From assembly GCF_900108505.1 (NCBI RefSeq), contig NZ_FNWU01000002.1, forward strand, positions 248,001-312,000: a stretch of 64,000 nt of DNA, written 5' to 3'. The stretch comes from Halopenitus malekzadehii. GTDB lineage: Archaea; Halobacteriota; Halobacteria; Halobacteriales; Haloferacaceae. The position numbers were made by a program, and so were the translations under genes. Under the pieces are notes generated by a model, which was not told where the DNA came from, ran no database searches, and was given only the letters and a program-made list of their open reading frames with translations. The number at the start of each line of letters is the position of its first letter. Within the stretch, counting starts at the first letter, position 1. Below, in pieces: positions 35,629 through 43,825 of this stretch.

Positions 35629-36147
35629 CTATGCCGTCTCCTCGGCGTCGTCACCTTCGTCGCTCTCGGTGGCGTCGTCAGCGTTCCCGTCGGCCGCATC
35701 GTCACCCGACAGCAGGTCACTCAACGAGTCGCCGAGCCCGTCGATCGATCCGTTTCGGAACGAATCGATGGTGTCGTGGATCTCACCCACCCGGTCGGGA
35801 ACCTGTTCGGGCAGGCCGCCGCTCGGCCCGACGCCGTCGGCGTTATCAGCGCGTTCGTCGGCGTTCCCCGCACGTTCGTCAGCGTTCCCTGCGCGTTCGT
35901 CAGCGTTCCCCACGCGCTCGTCGGTCACGTTCTCACCGTCGTCGTCGCGTTCCTCAGCGTCGGCCGCCGTCTCGTTCTCGTCGCCTGCCGTCTCGGTCGG
36001 CGTGGCAGCGTCAGCTGCCGTCCCGTTCGATGCGTTGGTCGCGTGCTGATCCGCCGCGTCGGCCGGATTGGCGGCACCGACCGCCGCCACGCCGCCGATC
36101 AGGAACATCGCTGCGATCGCGATCGTGATGGGTCGTTTCACGTTCAT
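35629..36147 (-). CDS. Secreted acidic repeat protein
   Basis: A 172-residue protein with a cleavable signal peptide (residues 1-27, ITIAIAAMFLIGGVAAVGAA). The mature part is nearly all Asp, Glu, Ala, Asn and Thr, with four tandem copies of a seven-residue unit (NADERAG/NADERAD) encoded by 21-base repeats. A short helical segment (VPDRVGEIHDTIDSFRNGSI) follows. It belongs to a run of four exported-protein genes on this strand. Function unknown; the low complexity suggests a surface or matrix role (inference). Confidence 0.6.
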   Translation of the reverse strand: MNVKRPITIAIAAMFLIGGVAAVGAANPADAADQHATNASNGTAADAATPTETAGDENETAADAEERDDDGENVTDERVGNADERAGNADERAGNADERADNADGVGPSGGLPEQVPDRVGEIHDTIDSFRNGSIDGLGDSLSDLLSGDDAADGNADDATESDEGDDAEETA

Positions 36148-36345
36148 TGCACTCGCCGCTCGGACGGCCACCCAGATAAGGAGGTGAAGACGTGAACCCG
36201 ATTTTAGGCGGTTGCGGGACCTTTTATGCCGAATTAAGCCGGATAAAAACGAATGAACTGGCGCCATCTCGGCCGCCCCGGTTGTCGACGGTCTGCCGAG
36301 CGACTGGGCCGTTGCGCGCGCGCCCAGCCTTCGATCCACCCGGGG

Positions 36346-37116
36346 TCACTGCCCCCAGAAGTCCGTACAGGAAACCAGCTCCGCCACCGCCTGTGGTTCC
36401 GGTCGAACGCCTTCCGGCCCGACGACGACGGTCGCGAGCGGGTCGCGGTGCTCCTCCTCGCGCCACGTGATCGGCCCGGAGACCGACCCTGCCTCGACCG
36501 TCGCCCGATACTCCCCGAGCCGCCGGTCGAACTCGCCGAGCGTCGGCTGCTCGTCGGGGGAGATCGACCGGCTCGCCTCGAGGACCACCTCGTCGGTCGG
36601 TCGGTACGTGACCTGCACGTCGACCGAGACCGACTCGTCAAACCGGTTCTCGACCGAGAGCGGATGCGGACCCATCGAGGGGGTCGCCTCGGCCAGCGTC
36701 AGTCGCGTGGTCGAGTTCCGGTCGTCGATCGTGGCTCGGTAGTACGCGTCGTCGTTTCCACCCCCGGCCTCCAGGTACGACGCCTCGGGATCGAGCACGT
36801 GCGGGAGGACGAGCTCGCCGTCGGTTTCGTACGCGCCCTCCGCGAGCGCGGTCTCGACCTCCCGACGCGCCGGCTCCGGGAGCTCCCCGATTCCGATCAC
36901 CAGGCGGGGACACCGGTCGTACGTGTCGGGATCCGGTTGATCGTCGGGAGTCCCGGATGCGGTGGAGGTTCCGGATGCGGTGGATGTTCCGGTTTCCGGA
37001 TCGGTCGTATCCGGGTCCGACGTTTCCGACCCGCCGGTTTCCGGCCCGGCGAGACAGCCACCGAACCCGCCCGAAAGCGCGATCGTCGCAGCCGCGAGCA
37101 CCGATCGTCGGCGCAT
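36346..37116 (-). CDS. Secreted lipoprotein of unknown function
   Basis: A 256-residue lipoprotein. MRRRSVLAAATIALSGGFGG ends in a lipobox cysteine (position 21); the arginines suggest Tat export. A threonine- and serine-rich linker with an 18-base repeat (ASGTST) follows. The domain from about 65 starts with CPRLVIGIGELPEPARREVE and contains two further beta-rich halves and a single late cysteine (VSCTDFWGQ at the end), which may pair with the early one. No family recognised. Confidence 0.65.
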   Translation of the reverse strand: MRRRSVLAAATIALSGGFGGCLAGPETGGSETSDPDTTDPETGTSTASGTSTASGTPDDQPDPDTYDRCPRLVIGIGELPEPARREVETALAEGAYETDGELVLPHVLDPEASYLEAGGGNDDAYYRATIDDRNSTTRLTLAEATPSMGPHPLSVENRFDESVSVDVQVTYRPTDEVVLEASRSISPDEQPTLGEFDRRLGEYRATVEAGSVSGPITWREEEHRDPLATVVVGPEGVRPEPQAVAELVSCTDFWGQ

Positions 37117-37212
37117 AGGTCGTGTCGTTGATCGACCGATAAGGTCTTTCTGGCCGGTCGTACTCGCCAGAACGCTGAGCTGCGAACCGGGCGCGGCTCC
37201 GGGATCGCGGCT

Positions 37213-37282
37213 CTCGGCTAACGAACCTCGGCTAACGGCTCTCGGCTAGCGTCCCTCGGCTAACGGCTCCCGACTAACGGCT
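37213..37282. repeat. 14-bp tandem repeat, five copies, across the ilvA stop
   Basis: CTCGGCTAACGGCT and four variants in perfect 14-base register. The array starts 47 bases beyond the threonine dehydratase stop and runs into its last codons, so the TAG stop itself (CTA on the plus strand) is within a repeat unit, and each unit carries the same CTA. Confidence 0.85.
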
Positions 37283-38597
37283 CGCGGTCAACCAGCGACT
37301 CGTCCGCCACCTCGACCGCCTCCAGGGCGGCGAGCTCGTCGAAAACCTCCCGTAGGTGTTCGGGGCCGCTCCCCTCGATGCCGACCGTCACGGGAACGCG
37401 GTTGGGGTGGTCGCCCGCGCTCCGGTCGTCGCGTTCGAGGCCGTCGAGCTCGGCGCCGTGAGACTCGATCGTCTCGGCGACGTCGGCGATCGTGGTGGGC
37501 CAGCCGTCGACGTGGAGGCGCGCCTCGGCGTAGCGCCCCAGCTCGATCAGTCCGGTGCGCGTCAGTTCGGCGTGTTCGGTGAGGTTGACGTTCCCGCCCG
37601 AGACCACCGCCGCGACGTGCTCGTCGGTCACGTCGAGGGCATCGGAGAGCAGCGCGGCGACCGGGGCGGCGCCGGCCGCCTCCGCGACCGTCTTGGCGCG
37701 CTCGGCCAGCAGGGTGACGGCGACGGCGATCTCGTCGTCGGAGACGGCGACCACGCCGTCGACGCGGTCCCGGAGCACGGCCCACGTCTTCTCGAGGAGC
37801 CGGGTATCGGCGATCCCCTCCGCGACCGTATCCACGTCCGGCAGCTCGTGGATCTCGTCGCGCTCGAGGGAGGGCTTGGCGTGGAGCGCCCCCTCCGGCT
37901 GGACGCCGATCACGCGGACGTCGTCGTCGAGGGCCGCCGGCAGCGCGGTGGTGATCCCGGAGATCAGCCCGCCGCCGCCGATGGAGACGAGGACAGTGTC
38001 GACGTCGGGCATCTGCTCGGCGATCTCCAGGCCGACCGTGCCCTGCCCGGCCATTATCGCGGCGTCGTCGAAGGGATGGACGAAGGTGCGGCCGGTCTCC
38101 TCGGCACGCTCGAGCGCGTGCTCGTAGGAGCGCTCGTAGATGTCGCCCTCGATGATCACCGTCGCGCCGTATCCCCGTGTCGCCTCGATCTTGGAGGCGG
38201 GCGTCACCTCCGGGACGACGATCTCCGCGTCGATCCCCAGCAGGTCACCCGCGAGCGCGACGCCCTGCGCGTGGTTGCCCGCGCTGGCGGCGATGACGCC
38301 CGCCTCGCGCTCGTCGGGCGACAGCTGGGCCATCGCGTTGTACGCGCCGCGGATCTTGAACGACCCCGTCCGCTGGGTGTTCTCGAGTTTGACTCCGACC
38401 GACGCGGCGCCGCTGGCATCGGCGAGCGTGGTCGAACCGTCGAGCGGCGTCCGATGCACCACGTCGGCGATCCGGTCGTGAGCTGCACGGATATCCCCTG
38501 CCGTGAGGACGTCCCTTGCCGTGAGGACGTCCGCAGTGGTGGCGTCGTCCGCGGCGGTGGGGCCGTCCGTGGCGGGTGTCACTCCCTCGTCGGTCAT
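37260..38597 (-). CDS. ilvA: Threonine ammonia-lyase with ACT domain
   Basis: A 445-residue PLP enzyme converting threonine to 2-oxobutanoate and ammonia. PLP lysine K81 lies in TGSFKIRGAYNAM; ASAGNHAQGVAL and the glycine loop VSIGGGGLISG are complete. A C-terminal ACT domain (about 360-445) suggests allosteric control. The first 36 residues include an 18-base in-frame repeat (DVLTARDVLTAGD). The gene overlaps the downstream AbgA-like gene start by four bases. The product passes through a reactive enamine normally cleared by RidA. Confidence 0.9.
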   Translation of the reverse strand: MTDEGVTPATDGPTAADDATTADVLTARDVLTAGDIRAAHDRIADVVHRTPLDGSTTLADASGAASVGVKLENTQRTGSFKIRGAYNAMAQLSPDEREAGVIAASAGNHAQGVALAGDLLGIDAEIVVPEVTPASKIEATRGYGATVIIEGDIYERSYEHALERAEETGRTFVHPFDDAAIMAGQGTVGLEIAEQMPDVDTVLVSIGGGGLISGITTALPAALDDDVRVIGVQPEGALHAKPSLERDEIHELPDVDTVAEGIADTRLLEKTWAVLRDRVDGVVAVSDDEIAVAVTLLAERAKTVAEAAGAAPVAALLSDALDVTDEHVAAVVSGGNVNLTEHAELTRTGLIELGRYAEARLHVDGWPTTIADVAETIESHGAELDGLERDDRSAGDHPNRVPVTVGIEGSGPEHLREVFDELAALEAVEVADESLVDREPLVGSR

Positions 38598-39898
38598 CGA
38601 TCGCCCTCGCCGGCGAACGCGTCCTCGACGCCGCGGATCGCCTCGGTCAGCACGTCGGTTCCGATCCGGAGGCTGCGCTCGTCAATGTCGAAGGTCGGCG
38701 TGTGGTGGCCCGTCGGATGGTCCGTCCCGACGATCAGGTAGGACGCGAGCCCGCCGTGTTCCTGCACCCGCTTCATCAGGAACGTTGCGTCCTCGCTCGC
38801 GCCGAAGTCGGCGGTGGGGACGACCTCGGTGACGCCGTCGATCCCGTCGGCCACGTTCGCGACGTGGTCGACGAGCGCCGGGTCGCTGTCGGCCCGTGGC
38901 GACTCGCTTCTCACGTCGATGTCGACCGAACAGCCGTGCATCGAGGCGGCGCTTCTGAGGGTCCGTTTCAGCCGGCCCTTCATGTATTCCATCAGTTCCG
39001 TCGTCTCCCCGCGCGCTTCGGCCTCGAGGTGTGCGCGATCCGCGATGACGTTGCTCGCCGTGCCCGACTCCGCCCGGCCGATGTTCACTCGAGTCATTCC
39101 GTCGGCGTGGCGAGGGATCGCGTACGCGTTCTCGATCGCGGCCCCGAGCGCCTGCATCGCGTTGTCGCCCTCGTTCGGCGTCTTGCCGGCGTGCGTCGAG
39201 GTCCCCTCGATCATGGCGTCGACGTGGCACATCGCCAGCGGGCGCTCGATCCCGGCGACCACGCGCCCGGTCGGGTGGTCCAGCCCGACGTGGACCGCAA
39301 AGAGGTACTCGAGGTCCTCGATGTAGCGGCTCTGAGCCATCGGGTGGCCGCCGCCGCCGGCCTCCTCGGCCGGCTGGAAGAAGACGACGAGCCGGCCCGA
39401 GAAGTCGCTCGCCTTGATGGCCTCGATCGTCGAGAGGCCCCAGGTCATGTGCGCGTCGTGCCCGCAGGCGTGCATCGTCCCGTCGATCTCCGACCGGAAC
39501 CCCTTCTCGGCGGGAGCGTGATCCGGATCGTCGGATTCGGTGATGAACAGGCCGTCGATGTCGACCCGGAGGCCGACCGCGGGCCCGTCCCCACACTCGA
39601 GGACGGCGATACAGCCCGTGATGCCGCCGGCGGTCTTCTCGAGGATCTCCTCGTCGGCGCCGCGCTCCCGGGCGCGGTCGGCCCACTCCGCGATCGAGGC
39701 CTCCTCGGGCACGGCCATCCTGTCGGCGGGGTCGTAGGCGTCGCGACCGATCGCGAGCTCGTCGACGCCGATCTCGCGGAGCTCCTCGACGAGCCGGTGG
39801 GTCGTGTAGAACTCCCGCCAGGCGGGTTCCGGATGGCGGTGGAACCAGCGGCGCAGCGAGACGAGTTCGTCGATGGCGTCGGTGGCGTCGGTGGACAT
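38594..39898 (-). CDS. abgA: M20-family amidohydrolase, AbgA-like (paralogue)
   Basis: A 434-residue paralogue of the enzyme at 28635, clearly similar along its full length (shared GVDELAIGRDA, EKTAGG-ITGC, FRSEIDGTMHACGHDAHMTW, AYAIPRHADGMTRVN and TPTFDIDERSL). Metal ligands are intact. Its stop overlaps the ilvA start (ATGA), giving an abgA-ilvA operon. The upstream divergent region carries ATACAC-AATTC and ATACATAA motifs shared with the BCCT promoter. Confidence 0.82.
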   Translation of the reverse strand: MSTDATDAIDELVSLRRWFHRHPEPAWREFYTTHRLVEELREIGVDELAIGRDAYDPADRMAVPEEASIAEWADRARERGADEEILEKTAGGITGCIAVLECGDGPAVGLRVDIDGLFITESDDPDHAPAEKGFRSEIDGTMHACGHDAHMTWGLSTIEAIKASDFSGRLVVFFQPAEEAGGGGHPMAQSRYIEDLEYLFAVHVGLDHPTGRVVAGIERPLAMCHVDAMIEGTSTHAGKTPNEGDNAMQALGAAIENAYAIPRHADGMTRVNIGRAESGTASNVIADRAHLEAEARGETTELMEYMKGRLKRTLRSAASMHGCSVDIDVRSESPRADSDPALVDHVANVADGIDGVTEVVPTADFGASEDATFLMKRVQEHGGLASYLIVGTDHPTGHHTPTFDIDERSLRIGTDVLTEAIRGVEDAFAGEGDR

Positions 39899-39929
39899 GG
39901 GTGAGTCTACCACGTGAATGAACTTAATA

Positions 39930-39965
39930 ATACACAATTCCCGTTGACGGAGAATACATAAAAGG
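39930..39965. promoter_or_regulatory. Divergent promoter with ATACACAATTC and ATACATAA motifs
   Basis: Lies between abgA (minus) and the 2-hydroxyacid dehydrogenase (plus). ATACACAATTC differs at one base from ATACATAATTC in front of the BCCT gene, and AATACATAAAAGG follows 20 bases later. Probable shared regulator sites (inference). Confidence 0.45.
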
Positions 39966-40012
39966 ATAAGTCGACCCCCACGGGATCGATACGTACCCGA
40001 CCCGAATCCAGT

Positions 40013-40984
40013 ATGACCGAGGAACCAGATGTCGTCGTCCTCCGCGAGGGGACCGAAGGACTGTCAATGGAATCGTACGCCGAAACGATCCGCGAACGCC
40101 TGCCCGAGCGCACGGTCGCGCTCGCGCGAACGCCGGCCGAAGAGCGGGAGCTGATCACGCAGGCACGCGTCGTCACGGGGATCTCGATCGACGAGGACCT
40201 GCTCGAACGGGCCGACCGGCTGGAGCTGTTCGCGTGCACGTTCGCCGGCACCGACCACGTTCCGATGGCCGCCCTCGCCGAACACGGCGTGGCGGTGACG
40301 AACGCCGGCGGGATCCACGCGCCCGGCATCGCCGAGCAGGCGATCGCCAACATGCTCGTGTTCGCCCGCCGCCTCCACGAGGGCTGGCGTCGGAAGTCGA
40401 ACGGCGAGTGGCGCCACTTCCAGTCCCACGAGTTCACCGACAGCACGGTGACGATCGTCGGGCTGGGGTCGATCGGGCAGGCGGTCGTCCGGCGCCTGCA
40501 GGGCTTCGAGGTCGAGACGATCGGCGTGCGCTACACGCCCTCGAAGGGCGGTCCGACCGACGAGGTCGTCGGTTTCGAGAACGAGGCGATCCACGACGCG
40601 TTCTCACGGAGCGACTACGTCGTGATCGCCTGCCCGCTCAACGACCTCACGCGCGGGCTGGTCGGTCCGGACGAACTCGCCACGCTGCCGCCGAACGCGG
40701 TCGTCGTCAACGCCGCCCGCGGCGGGATCGTCGACACCGACGCGCTCGTCTCGGCGCTGCAGTCGAGCGGGATCCGCGGGGCCGCCCTCGACGTCACCGA
40801 CCCCGAACCGCTCCCGAGCGACCACGTCCTCTGGGACCTGGAGAACTGCCTCATCACGCCCCACACCGGGGGCCACACCCCGAAACACTGGGACCGGCTC
40901 GCGGACATCGTCGCCGCGAACGTCGAGGCCCTCGAGACCGGCGGCGACCTCACGAACCGCGTGCGAACGCCGGATCCGGAGTAG
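40013..40984 (+). CDS. D-isomer-specific 2-hydroxyacid dehydrogenase
   Basis: A 323-residue NAD(P)-dependent dehydrogenase. The Rossmann motif VTIVGLGSIGQAVVRRL is near 146-162, and ALDVTDPEPLPSDHVLWD and ITPHTGGHTPKH hold the catalytic glutamate region and histidine. GIHAPGIAEQAIANMLVFAR is the family N-terminal block. The substrate may be glyoxylate, hydroxypyruvate or a branched 2-oxoacid. It is divergent from the abgA-ilvA operon, whose product 2-oxobutanoate it might reduce (inference). Confidence 0.9.
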   Translation: MTEEPDVVVLREGTEGLSMESYAETIRERLPERTVALARTPAEERELITQARVVTGISIDEDLLERADRLELFACTFAGTDHVPMAALAEHGVAVTNAGGIHAPGIAEQAIANMLVFARRLHEGWRRKSNGEWRHFQSHEFTDSTVTIVGLGSIGQAVVRRLQGFEVETIGVRYTPSKGGPTDEVVGFENEAIHDAFSRSDYVVIACPLNDLTRGLVGPDELATLPPNAVVVNAARGGIVDTDALVSALQSSGIRGAALDVTDPEPLPSDHVLWDLENCLITPHTGGHTPKHWDRLADIVAANVEALETGGDLTNRVRTPDPE

Positions 40985-41088
40985 AACGCCGCTCGTTCAC
41001 CCGCCTCCGGTGCGGGCTGCGGTGGGCGCGAGCCGTGGCCGCCGCGACCGCTGCGGGGTTTTTATTCGGCCCGCTCCGATCGACGAGC

Positions 41089-41973
41089 GTGCGGACCTTC
41101 AGAACGCTTCCCGCGGACCGTCCGGATCCGGACACCCTGCCCGACTGGTGCGACGTCGACGTCCGGTCGATCCCGGCGGTTCCGGAGTGGTGCATCGAGA
41201 CCTTCAGCGACCCCGGGGACGCCGTGATCGACCCCTTCGCGGGCTTCGGCACCACGATCGCCGCCGTTGACCGACTCGACAGGGACGGCTACGGCATCGA
41301 ACGCGACCCGCGCCGCGTCGCGTACGTCCGCGATCGTGTCGAGCATCCCCGTCGCGTCGTGGTCGGGGACGCCCGCGACGGCCGGTCGGCATTTATAACC
41401 GATGCGTCGGCGGATCGGGAGGGATTTATAAGCAGCGACGGGAGCAAGCGGAAATCGCTTATAAATGGTGACGACGATGAGGAGGATCACGAGGGCGGCG
41501 GCGTCGATCCGCCGTCGTTCGACCTTTGTTGTACCGCGCCGCCATTCATGCTCGACTGGATGGACACCGACCCCTTCGAGGGATACGACGCCGACGGCTC
41601 CTACGAGGCCTACCTCGATGACGCTACCGTCGCCTTCGAGGCGATCGCCGACCTGCTCGCACCCGACGCCGTCGCGGCGGTCGAGGTCTCGAACGTCCGG
41701 TTCGGCCCCGGGGTGAGCACTCTCGCGTGGGACCTCGCGGACGCGGTCGACGACGCGGACGGCCTCCGGTTTCGGACCGAGATCGTCCTCGGATTCGAGG
41801 ACGGCGACGGTAGAGTCGAGGATGACGTCGACCGCGACGATGGGAGCCGGGTGGATGCTGGAAACCGGGCTGTCGACGCGGCCGACGACGACCGGACGTG
41901 GAGTCCCGAAACCGGGCGCTACGGCTACGGCTACGACCACTGTTACTGTCTCGTCTTCGACCGCGACGCGTGA
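41089..41973 (+). CDS. Methyltransferase-fold protein with a permuted-looking motif order and APPF site
   Basis: A 294-residue Rossmann-fold methyltransferase related to N4/N6 DNA methylases. The SAM motif VIDPFAGFGTTIAAVDRLDR is at 46-65, followed by IERDPRRVAYVRDRV. The catalytic-type motif is CCTAPPFM (150-153 = APPF), where DPPY, NPPF or SPPY is expected. An acidic insertion at about 100-142 contains AFITD, GFISS and SLING, encoded by TTTATAA-rich DNA. No endonuclease or target-recognition domain is seen, so it may be an orphan DNA or RNA methylase. Starts with GTG. Confidence 0.7.
   Translation: MRTFRTLPADRPDPDTLPDWCDVDVRSIPAVPEWCIETFSDPGDAVIDPFAGFGTTIAAVDRLDRDGYGIERDPRRVAYVRDRVEHPRRVVVGDARDGRSAFITDASADREGFISSDGSKRKSLINGDDDEEDHEGGGVDPPSFDLCCTAPPFMLDWMDTDPFEGYDADGSYEAYLDDATVAFEAIADLLAPDAVAAVEVSNVRFGPGVSTLAWDLADAVDDADGLRFRTEIVLGFEDGDGRVEDDVDRDDGSRVDAGNRAVDAADDDRTWSPETGRYGYGYDHCYCLVFDRDA
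41391..41466. repeat. Three TTTATAA motifs 33-35 bp apart inside the methyltransferase gene
   Basis: ATTTATAA at 41391 and 41424 and TTATAAAT (reverse) at 41459, all within the codons of the acidic insertion of a very GC-rich gene. The spacing matches pairs at 34202/34235 and 42002/42034. Confidence 0.6.
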
Positions 41974-42001
41974 CCGAGCGCTGAAGGCCGCATCGATGTT
42001 C

Positions 42002-42043
42002 GTTTATAAACAATGCGGGACAGCGTCGACTCGGTTTATAAAC
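42002..42043. repeat. Paired palindromes GTTTATAAAC 32 bp apart
   Basis: Two perfect 10-base palindromes GTTTATAAAC start at 42002 and 42034 in the 87-base gap between the convergent methyltransferase and AOR genes. A protein binding both would sit on one face of the helix about three turns apart. Confidence 0.65.
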
Positions 42044-42060
42044 ACGACCGCCGAGCCCGA

Positions 42061-43764
42061 TCAGTCGTCGGCCGGCGAGGCGGCGGCGCCGTCGCCGGCT
42101 CCGAGGTCGGTCGCGACCGGTTCGATCCGGTCATCGGGAAGGGTGCCGTCCTCGCGGAGTCCGCGCGCCTCGTAGTACTCCTGAATGGCTGCCTCCAGGT
42201 CCGGAATCTCGTAGGGGAGGGCGTCGGCGTCGGCGTCGATCCCGCGCCGGTTGTTGAAGTGACGTTCGCGCTCGATCGTCCGCGCGCCGACCGCGAGCAG
42301 CTCCTCGTAGTCGGTCTCCAACAGCGCGGCGAGGCGCTCGTCGGTGATGTGACCGCTCGCGAAGGCGCAAACGACCGCGGAGTCCCGGATCGCGTTGCGG
42401 TTCTCGTGTTCGACGAGGAGGTCGGCCTTGCCGAGCGTCCCTTCGGGGTCGATCTCGCCGGCGTACTCGGGCGAGAGCAGCCCGCCGTACATGTGGTCGG
42501 CCCCGCGGTTCGCGACCGCATACGAGAGGCCCTGTCCGTGCAGCACGCGACCGTCGTGGGCAGCGAACTCCATCCCCTTGACGGTGTAGTCGTCGACGCC
42601 GAGCTGGTCGTGCACACGGTGCACACCCTCGGCAAGGTCGTCGCCGATCCCCTCGCGGTGGGCGATCTTCTCGACCGTTTCGCGGGCCAGCTCGGCGTTT
42701 CCGAACTCGTCCTCGCTCGCGAGATAGGCCGCGACGGTGACCCCCGCGGAAATGGTGTCAAGTCCGAACCGGTCACACAGTTCGTTCGCCTTCATCACGT
42801 CGACGATGTCGCCGACGCCCTGGTTCGACCCGAACGCGTAGACCGTCTCGAACTCCGGTCCCTCCGTCTCGAAGCCGGTCTCCTCGTCGCGGGTCGGCAG
42901 CTTGCAGGCGTAGGCACACCGCGAGCACGCGCCCTTCTTGTACTTCTTCTCCTCGACGGCGTTTCCGCCGATGTCGGCGGCCGACTCGAACTCGTACTCG
43001 GAGAAATAGCGCGTGGGCAACGAGAAGTTCTCGTTGATGAACTCCGTGTTGCCGGTGGTCCCCTGCCGGCGCATCAGGTCGTCGGAGGTGGCCGCCTCCC
43101 GGTGGATCTCCATCTCCGGCGGGTCGGGGATCTCGATCTCGGGGGCCGAATCACCCTCGAAGGTGACCGCCTTGAGGTTTTTCGACCCCAGCACCGCGCC
43201 CAGTCCGCCGCGCCCGAACGCCCGGGAGTCGAAGGTCATCACCGACGCGAACCGGACCCGGTTCTCGCCGGCGGGGCCGATCGCGATGCAGTTCTCCGGA
43301 CCGAGATCCCGCGTTTCGGCGACGTGATCGGAGACCTCGGGTACCGTGGCGCCGGCGAGTTCGGGAACCGGCTCGAACTCGACCCCCTCGTCGGTGACGT
43401 GGGCGATCAGGAGCTCGTCGCTCGCCCCCGTCACCTCGAGCGTCGAGATGCCCGTCGCGGCGAACTCCCGGGAGAGGAAGCCGCCGGCGTTCGTCGAGAC
43501 CAGCCCGTCGGTCAACGGCGAGAGGCCGGTCATCGAGAGCCGCCCGGTGAAGGACGTGCTCGACAGCTGCAGCGGGCCGGTCGCGAGGTACGCGCGGTTC
43601 TCCGGCCCGAACGGGTCGGCGTCGAACGGGATGCGGTCGTGGGCGAGCGCGGTCGCGACGCCGCGGCCGCCGATGAACGACTCGAGGACGTCGTCGATCG
43701 GCGTTCTGGTTGCCGAACGCTCGGTCAGGTCGATGGTGAGCAGTGGGCCCTCCGCGTGAAGCAT
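42061..43764 (-). CDS. aor: Aldehyde:ferredoxin oxidoreductase (tungsten-pterin type)
   Basis: A 567-residue enzyme oxidising aldehydes to acids with ferredoxin. The [4Fe-4S] cysteines are C280, C283 and C287 (CSRCAYAC), with C466 (AVVCAF) as the likely fourth. The pterin-binding GRGGLGAVLGSKNLKAV is at 185-201, and the N-terminal LTIDLTERSATRTP and FIGGRGVATALA are typical. It would need a tungsten or molybdenum bis-pterin cofactor. The C-terminal tail is acidic. Physiological substrate unknown; it stands alone between a methyltransferase and cbiA. Confidence 0.92.
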   Translation of the reverse strand: MLHAEGPLLTIDLTERSATRTPIDDVLESFIGGRGVATALAHDRIPFDADPFGPENRAYLATGPLQLSSTSFTGRLSMTGLSPLTDGLVSTNAGGFLSREFAATGISTLEVTGASDELLIAHVTDEGVEFEPVPELAGATVPEVSDHVAETRDLGPENCIAIGPAGENRVRFASVMTFDSRAFGRGGLGAVLGSKNLKAVTFEGDSAPEIEIPDPPEMEIHREAATSDDLMRRQGTTGNTEFINENFSLPTRYFSEYEFESAADIGGNAVEEKKYKKGACSRCAYACKLPTRDEETGFETEGPEFETVYAFGSNQGVGDIVDVMKANELCDRFGLDTISAGVTVAAYLASEDEFGNAELARETVEKIAHREGIGDDLAEGVHRVHDQLGVDDYTVKGMEFAAHDGRVLHGQGLSYAVANRGADHMYGGLLSPEYAGEIDPEGTLGKADLLVEHENRNAIRDSAVVCAFASGHITDERLAALLETDYEELLAVGARTIERERHFNNRRGIDADADALPYEIPDLEAAIQEYYEARGLREDGTLPDDRIEPVATDLGAGDGAAASPADD

Positions 43765-43825
43765 ACGTGTAGCCTCGCGGTAGATCCCCAAATAGCCTTG
43801 CCTCGCGGGACGAACGTCGGCCTCG

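Noticed and set aside
35629-36147. NADERAG repeats as a mobile element or CRISPR-like structure
   Set aside because: They are in frame inside a signal-peptide protein and have no inverted ends or spacers.
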